Positions 61,301-64,000 of a stretch of DNA of 64,000 nt are shown piece by piece. The stretch lies in assembly GCA_964036045.1 (NCBI GenBank), contig OZ038391.1, forward strand, positions 38,415,833 to 38,479,832, given 5' to 3'. Numbering within the stretch: the first letter of the stretch is position 1; each line of letters begins with the position of its first letter. The notes under the pieces are model-generated. The model did no database searches, was not told the origin of the DNA, and saw only the letters and a program-made list of their open reading frames with translations. This stretch comes from Eutreptiella sp. 'Long Island Sound 2002'. Lineage: Eukaryota > Euglenozoa > Euglenophyceae > Eutreptiales > Eutreptiaceae. A program made the translations under genes and the position numbers.

Positions 61301-62231
61301 CATTACCGCCGTCCGAGTATTCAAGCCCTTGCGCAAAGCCCCCCAACTGAAGCATTGCATTGAAAGAGTGTGGGCCGATAGTGGCGCTGGATGCATGTGT
61401 TTTTGATGCCAGGAGGGACAGGGTTCGGGTGGTGGAGTATGTGAAGCTGCCGCACGCGCGGCCCCCTTTGTGCCCCCGTACCGTTTCAGCCAATCAGAGG
61501 CCGGCATCCCAATAAACGTGGTGTTGGGGTTGCCTTTGGTCCAGACGTGACGGAGGAGTTCTTGAAAACCAACGGCCTCGGTATGTGCACTGCGCGTCGC
61601 AAGTGCGCGTGTATGGCCTCGTGAACGATGGGCAAAATTTGGTGGAATGGGGGCGTGGGTGAGAGACGGTTGAGGAAGGGGACGGAACGGAGCAAGGGAC
61701 GGATGCAGGGAGGAAGGAACGTAGGAAGAGGGGCAAGGTAGTATGTCGCAGTTGTGGCGGCACCTTTCAACCGCTTCAGCAAAACGGCCAGCTGCTCTGT
61801 TCAAGGTAAGGCGTGATCCACACAGGCTTGCTGCCCTGTTGCAGCAACGGGTCCCGCTGCATTAAACCTCCCGAGAATGCAGATCCCTGTGCAGAATACA
61901 AAGCCCCGCCCAGTTTTTATTCCCCCTCCCCCTGCCTTATTGAGCGGTCGCGATGTGGGGGGTGCAATAAAGGCATGTTGCGCCTCCGTGGAAGCAATTT
62001 TGGTGGTGGAACAAGTGGAGGGCTGGGAAGTTTTTTCATTTTGTTTTCGTTGTTGTCGTCTGTGTTTTTAGTTTGTGCACAGGTTTGTGCATTGGGCCAT
62101 GGTTTGCCCTTTTGTAATCTTGGTTTGCAGAGCTTGTGATCCGATCGCATGAAGTGAAAGATGAAGGGTATGAAGTTGACCACGGAGGAAAGCTGATCAC
62201 CGTTTTCTCTGCACCAAATTATTGCGATCAG
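19377..62231 (+). CDS. PPP5C: Serine/threonine-protein phosphatase 5, 13 exons, 3' end missing
   Basis: Exons 19377-19443, 19608-19715, 19803-19864, 19947-20018, 23998-24142, 24353-24458, 24724-24793, 25562-25647, 26855-26983, 27711-27850, 28579-28706, 61490-61580 and 62131-62231 join without a phase break to 435 aa. Residues about 10-111 form three TPRs ([20 protein letters not shown] onward), which in PP5 bind Hsp90 and autoinhibit the enzyme. The PPP domain keeps GDIHGQ (221-226), GDFVDRG (251-257), RGNHE (282-286, split across exons 9/10), HGGL (333), RSHE (406) and SAPNYCDQ (to 435): all metal and catalytic motifs visible. The enzyme removes phosphate from Ser/Thr of Hsp90 clients and signalling proteins. 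The final 60-odd residues, starting at the expected MGNK, are not found before 64000. Introns range from 82 bp to 32,783 bp. Confidence 0.96.
22134..22241. repeat. 54-bp diverged tandem duplication
   Basis: Two copies start at CTGTGCCC (22134 and 22188) and share GTAACTGTTTTCAC. GAAAACAGTT follows at 22231-22240, forming an inverted partner of the AACTGTTTTC core. It lies in PPP5C intron 4. Confidence 0.75.
23164..23184. repeat. (GCA)n microsatellite
   Basis: Seven AGC/GCA triplets lie about 80 bp upstream of the first tRNA-Tyr gene. Confidence 0.9.
23267..23351 (+). tRNA. tRNA-Tyr(GUA): tRNA-Tyr (GUA), intron-containing, copy 1
   Basis: The acceptor arm CCGGCGA pairs with TTGCCGG (7 bp, one G-U), with A as discriminator. 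The A box TAGCTCAGTTGG and B box GGTTCGAATCC are intact. The anticodon stem TGTGA/TCACA encloses an 18-nt loop; GTA is at 23301-23303 and an 11-nt intron follows one base later (23305-23315). Such an intron is the rule for eukaryotic tRNA-Tyr. A TTTT terminator starts 3 nt after the gene (23354). It lies in PPP5C intron 4, in the sense orientation. Confidence 0.97.
23426..23510 (+). tRNA. tRNA-Tyr(GUA): tRNA-Tyr (GUA), intron-containing, copy 2
   Basis: Identical to copy 1 over all 85 nt, with the anticodon at 23460-23462. No T-run follows closely; the nearest is near 23582. The upstream flank (AAAACCAGTTGTGCGGGTG, about 55 bp before the gene) recurs before copy 3, so the gene was amplified together with its flank. 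Confidence 0.97.
23666..23750 (+). tRNA. tRNA-Tyr(GUA): tRNA-Tyr (GUA), intron-containing, copy 3
   Basis: Identical in sequence to copies 1 and 2, with the anticodon at 23700-23702. The 3' flank (AAGAGGGAACCACTGGTCGC) resembles the flank of copy 2 (GAGAGGGAACCACCTGTCAC). No T-run follows until near 23805, so termination may be weak. Confidence 0.97.
24794..25561 (+). other. PPP5C intron 7
   Basis: A 768-bp intron (GTGTGT..CTTTACTCAG) that is C-rich, with C runs near 24843, 24970-24995 and 25038-25056. No gene is seen in it. Confidence 0.85.
25648..26854 (+). other. PPP5C intron 8
   Basis: A 1,207-bp intron that is largely made of diverged copies of a GC-rich repeat (see 25930-26625). No exon is evident. 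Long minus-strand frames through it are low-complexity. Confidence 0.85.
25930..26625. repeat. diverged repeat with palindromic CCGCGAACGCGG core
   Basis: A motif close to TGGGCTCCGCGAACGCGGAA recurs near 25938, 26010, 26232, 26358 and 26480 with divergence. Two copies are embedded in longer similar blocks (about 25980-26150 and 26448-26625) sharing GGGTGACTGTCCAGG and CCCCGTAAAG. CCGCG-AA-CGCGG is a perfect dyad. This could be a decayed element amplified locally. Confidence 0.75.
26984..27710 (+). other. PPP5C intron 9
   Basis: A 727-bp intron that splits the GNHE motif codons (AG|A). I see no gene in it. Confidence 0.85.
27851..28578 (+). other. PPP5C intron 10
   Basis: A 728-bp intron (GTCCTC..TTTTCGCAG) between the exons coding HVVNNR and VFCVHGGLF. 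No gene is recognised in it. Confidence 0.85.
29309..29332. repeat. G24 homopolymer
   Basis: Twenty-four consecutive G residues lie 180 bp before the satellite. This is the longest of many G or C runs of ten or more in the introns of this window. Confidence 0.95.
29513..57650. repeat. 65-bp satellite array, ~28.1 kb, over 400 units
   Basis: The basic unit is 65 bp: TTAAGTAGCCACTTCTGATT, then T(T/A)G(C/T)CCCCCGC, TCTGATGCGGTGGGG, CTCCCCGAGACGGCAGGGG. Units are contiguous with no spacers. A subset carries a 20-bp insert after GTAGCCA that contains GCCCACTTGTGGGC, giving 85-bp units. Common variants are TTGAG for TTAAG, GATAGGGAGGGG for GATGCGGTGGGG, TTCCCCCCCC for TTTTGCCCCCC, and CACCCCGAG for CTCCCCGAG. 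Long blocks are duplicated within the array. It starts TTATGTAGCCACC and ends inside a unit at CTCCCCGAGA. Sixty-five is not a multiple of three, so the minus-strand frames cycle through all phases and stop at TAA in most units; I regard those frames as non-coding. Confidence 0.98.
57701..58561 (+). CDS. zinc-finger ORF at the satellite edge
   Basis: From the first ATG the frame gives 286 aa ending at TGA 58561. It is also open upstream to 57614, inside the last satellite unit, where a TGA closes it. It contains [22 protein letters not shown] (C-x4-C-x11-H-x3-H), a Cys cluster [11 protein letters not shown], and a second C2H2-like motif [24 protein letters not shown] Ser-rich linker with about ten consecutive serines and a basic tail ([16 protein letters not shown]) that could be a nuclear localisation signal follow, ending EEWEDDSDA. 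It looks like a DNA-binding protein, a mobile-element ORF or the last exon of one. TTCTCGCAG at 57662-57670 could be a splice acceptor. I do not recognise the family. The frame is intact, which suggests a recent arrival or selection. Confidence 0.65.
   Translation: MHVPLPKAVPLVPYAALGCAQYREQLRNALGAKRMPCPFPNCDRFFMHASMRSHIARHFLRGHRWAGQEGADKGAFCLWCGNTNGKCSTSVHGKKIDSNCSLAYHRLRLNSAATPTAMNPSTNLPVRCKVLDCRKWHCTYAMPHHMAQAHPGVSHDYAGCSEEEKTKVLQAFDNFRAPLPPKAKPAAPPALPTVLPALLSGPNQGSSSSGSSSSSSSSTNASSGTSAASSSSASSGTSDYVPSESMSDGPAACRVTRAQAARPKKRARPKSTSKRAREEWEDDSDA
58585..58609. repeat. (TA)n microsatellite
   Basis: About twelve TA dinucleotides begin 24 bp after the stop codon of the zinc-finger ORF. Confidence 0.97.
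59426..60648 (+). other. possible nested-gene exons in PPP5C intron 11
   Basis: 59426-59460 ([11 protein letters not shown], then the strong donor GAG|GTGAGT) joins in phase 0 to 59633 onward ([33 protein letters not shown]). This can continue after a C-rich acceptor near 59781 to a frame ending AQGEGAE at another GAG|GTGAGG (59995). A terminal-looking segment [13 protein letters not shown] with stop TGA lies at 60607-60648 after CCCCTCCAG. The segments read like protein but no family is recognised. Competing frames exist in this GC-rich DNA, so I treat this as a hypothesis, not a gene call. Confidence 0.28.
61581..62130 (+). other. PPP5C intron 12
   Basis: A 550-bp intron (GTATGT..GGTTTGCAG) between the exons coding [10 protein letters not shown] and ELVIRSHEV. 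No gene is seen in it. Confidence 0.9.
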
Positions 62232-64000
62232 GTGTGTACTGCACCGCTCCCAATCCACTGGTGCTATTGGCTCCAAATCCACTCATGATGCTGTTCCCAA
62301 TCCACTGATGCTACTGCCCCAGGTGACCCTAACCGCTACACTGCGGACCACCCTGCACCGTCGCACCAACCAACCACCCTGTCCGTCCAAAGCCCAATCC
62401 CTGCTTTCCAGGGCGGGTTGGCGTGCAAATCAGTTTTGTGGCTCACAGCAAAGAAAAAAATCAGGTGAAGTTGATTCAGCACATACAAGCAGTCATGGTA
62501 TCCCGAACCGAAAGATGACGTCCACACCCACATATCCATGCGCGGATGTCGATGCGTGCAGGATACGGGCATATGCATTTTCCTTCTCTTCCATGAACGC
62601 GCCGCGGTTGCCGACGTTGCACTTGCATCCGGCGTGCGTGCTCAGCAGGACGGCATTGTGGCGTTTTTGAGGCCATTCTCAGAGGCTATTGCACATTTAT
62701 ACGCCGTCTTAGTACCCGTGCAAGCGCACTTGGTCAGTGCGCTTTTGGCACAAAGTTCAAATATTGATAGTCCCTGAGGCGCATTTGTACCATTCAACAA
62801 TTGCCGACCGCAAATGCCATGTGTTTGACGAGATGCTATTTGGTGTCTGCCACCTAGTTATGCCACAGAAGTGAAGCGATAAAGACCACTGTGCGTTTTG
62901 CCACCACCGAAGGCACCGGAGCAAGGCGCCCACAAGTGCGATGCCAGGGGGCGGGGTTCAAGAGGAGTGTAGGCCACAACGCTGAAACATAGGCCGGCCA
63001 AAGCATTTGACTACAGGTGTCCTGTTTGATGGGACCCAAGTTGGTGTGTGGCTGTCAGCGGTCCCCAACAGGGAGAGGCACTTGGGATCCTCATGTGTTG
63101 CCCATGAAAAGAAGTTTATAACTGCAATTGGCCTTCGTGCAAGTGTGCAACAGATCTCCTAGTTTGTGTTTTTGTGTTTGTTCTTCGAATACAGTTAATG
63201 ATTGCAATAGAAAGGAAGAAACAAAAGTAACGATTTTAGGCTGCCGGCGCACCAAAAAAAATATTTCAGGGGGTGCTGGGAAGAATGGCCATAGAACCAA
63301 ATACCCTCCCAAAGTGCAAATGGCACATCATTCATCGCAATCTGCCGAGAAGACGCGCAGCTCGAACCCGGAACTCGGGGCTCGAGAGTCTCAATGGCAG
63401 GGTCCTGAACGTGCACCTACTACACCTGGGACGAGCTGTGCCTTTCGCATACGCAAAATTTTTCTTTTTTACCCTGGGTGCCATGTTATGATTTGGAGTT
63501 CCGCGCGTAACGTAGGGCATTGCCTAGCACAGCCGGACGAGACGGGGGGAGGGAGGGTAGGCATGCCACGCTACCACTGAACACCCCTGGCAAACGACGC
63601 TTTCAACCCGGAGTTCTCATAAGTTCAAAGCTGCTGCCAGGCACAATGGAAGATGCAACGTCATAACAGCGGGAGGGGACCATAAGGGTAAAGACAAACG
63701 GGCTGGTTGATATTGTCGGTGCCAGGCAATTGTTTGACCATCATGGACACAATCCTCCGTAGTGTGCCTTATTGTCTTGTGTCAGTGTCCCCTGGCGAGG
63801 GCCAGTGAGGCGGGGGGGCTGTGAGTGGGGGGGTGAACGTAGGCAGGAAGCAATGCTGGGGGCTGGGGGCATGGACAGGCGCCAAGCTATCGCCTCTTCC
63901 GGTCCTAGAACGAGGTACAGCATTATTCAGTTCGAGGCATACGACGCCGCCTGATCTCATTAAAAGTTTAAAGCTACCCACCTTCAGGCGTGCATCGAAT
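62232..64000 (+). other. PPP5C intron 13, running out of the window
   Basis: The donor GTGTGT follows SAPNYCDQ. I searched all three plus frames for the expected MGNK-type continuation and did not find it, so the intron is at least 1.77 kb. It has a short CCCAATCCACTG repeat near 62248-62310 and nothing else I can name. Confidence 0.75.

Larger units (their letters stand above)
28707..61489 (+). other. PPP5C intron 11, giant 32.8-kb intron
   Basis: The donor is GTACGC after LWSDPS and the acceptor CCGTTTCAG before [12 protein letters not shown]. Both sides are in phase 0 and match the PP5 family across the junction. The intron breaks the catalytic domain between the HGGL and RSHE motifs. In order it holds non-coding sequence with GT-rich stretches, a 24-nt G run (29309-29332), the 65-bp satellite (29513-57650), a zinc-finger ORF, a TA microsatellite, and about 2.9 kb with possible nested exons. 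Confidence 0.92.

Noticed and set aside
63008-63300. Final PPP5C exon
   Set aside because: Segments after TACAG and TTTCAG were tried, including one containing ATGGGACCC, but none continues with the expected family sequence.
63270-63420. Possible tRNA-derived short element (GGTTCGAGCT on the minus strand)
   Set aside because: Only a B-box-like motif is present; no cloverleaf or A box can be drawn.

Overview
The window is nuclear DNA of a eukaryote. The evidence is spliced conserved genes with GT..AG introns, a tRNA-Tyr with an intron next to the anticodon, and more than 40 kb of intron and satellite sequence. Introns with long G/C homopolymers, an Arp2/3 subunit and a phosphatase gene of over 40 kb suggest a large-genome protist or alga. 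No sequence feature fixes the lineage, so the organism is left open.

Layout. 1-3.6 kb is mostly non-coding and carries weak exon signals for an upstream gene that would end at 3564. 3.7-7.8 kb (+) is LSM14/Scd6/RAP55, an mRNP (P-body) protein, in three coding exons. 7.8-11.4 kb is repeats and unassigned sequence. 11.4-14.0 kb (-) holds a phase-consistent chain of short exons that may encode an unknown multi-pass membrane protein. 14.0-17.0 kb contains fold-back C/A repeats. 17.0-19.2 kb (-) is ARPC3, the Arp2/3 complex subunit 3, in five exons. It was recovered exon by exon and its start exon holds only the ATG. 19.38 kb to beyond 62.2 kb (+) is PPP5C, protein phosphatase 5 (three TPRs plus a PPP catalytic domain). 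It runs head-to-head with ARPC3 across a gap of about 156 bp, and its last coding exon lies outside the window.

PPP5C dominates the window. Its exons are only 62-145 nt. Intron 4 carries three tandem tRNA-Tyr(GUA) genes. Intron 11 (28707-61489, about 32.8 kb) is filled mainly by a 28-kb satellite of 65-bp units with clear higher-order duplications. An intact zinc-finger ORF sits directly at the 3' edge of the satellite. The host gene remains coherent: all 13 visible exons join in frame and keep every PPP metal-site motif.

The recognised genes have unrelated roles (mRNA storage/decay, actin branching, signalling phosphatase) and do not form a pathway. The likely regulatory link is the shared ARPC3/PPP5C promoter. 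The main novelty is the structural load inside one conserved gene. All coordinates were read by eye; splice sites of the three named genes are supported by reading phase and protein similarity, others are hypotheses.
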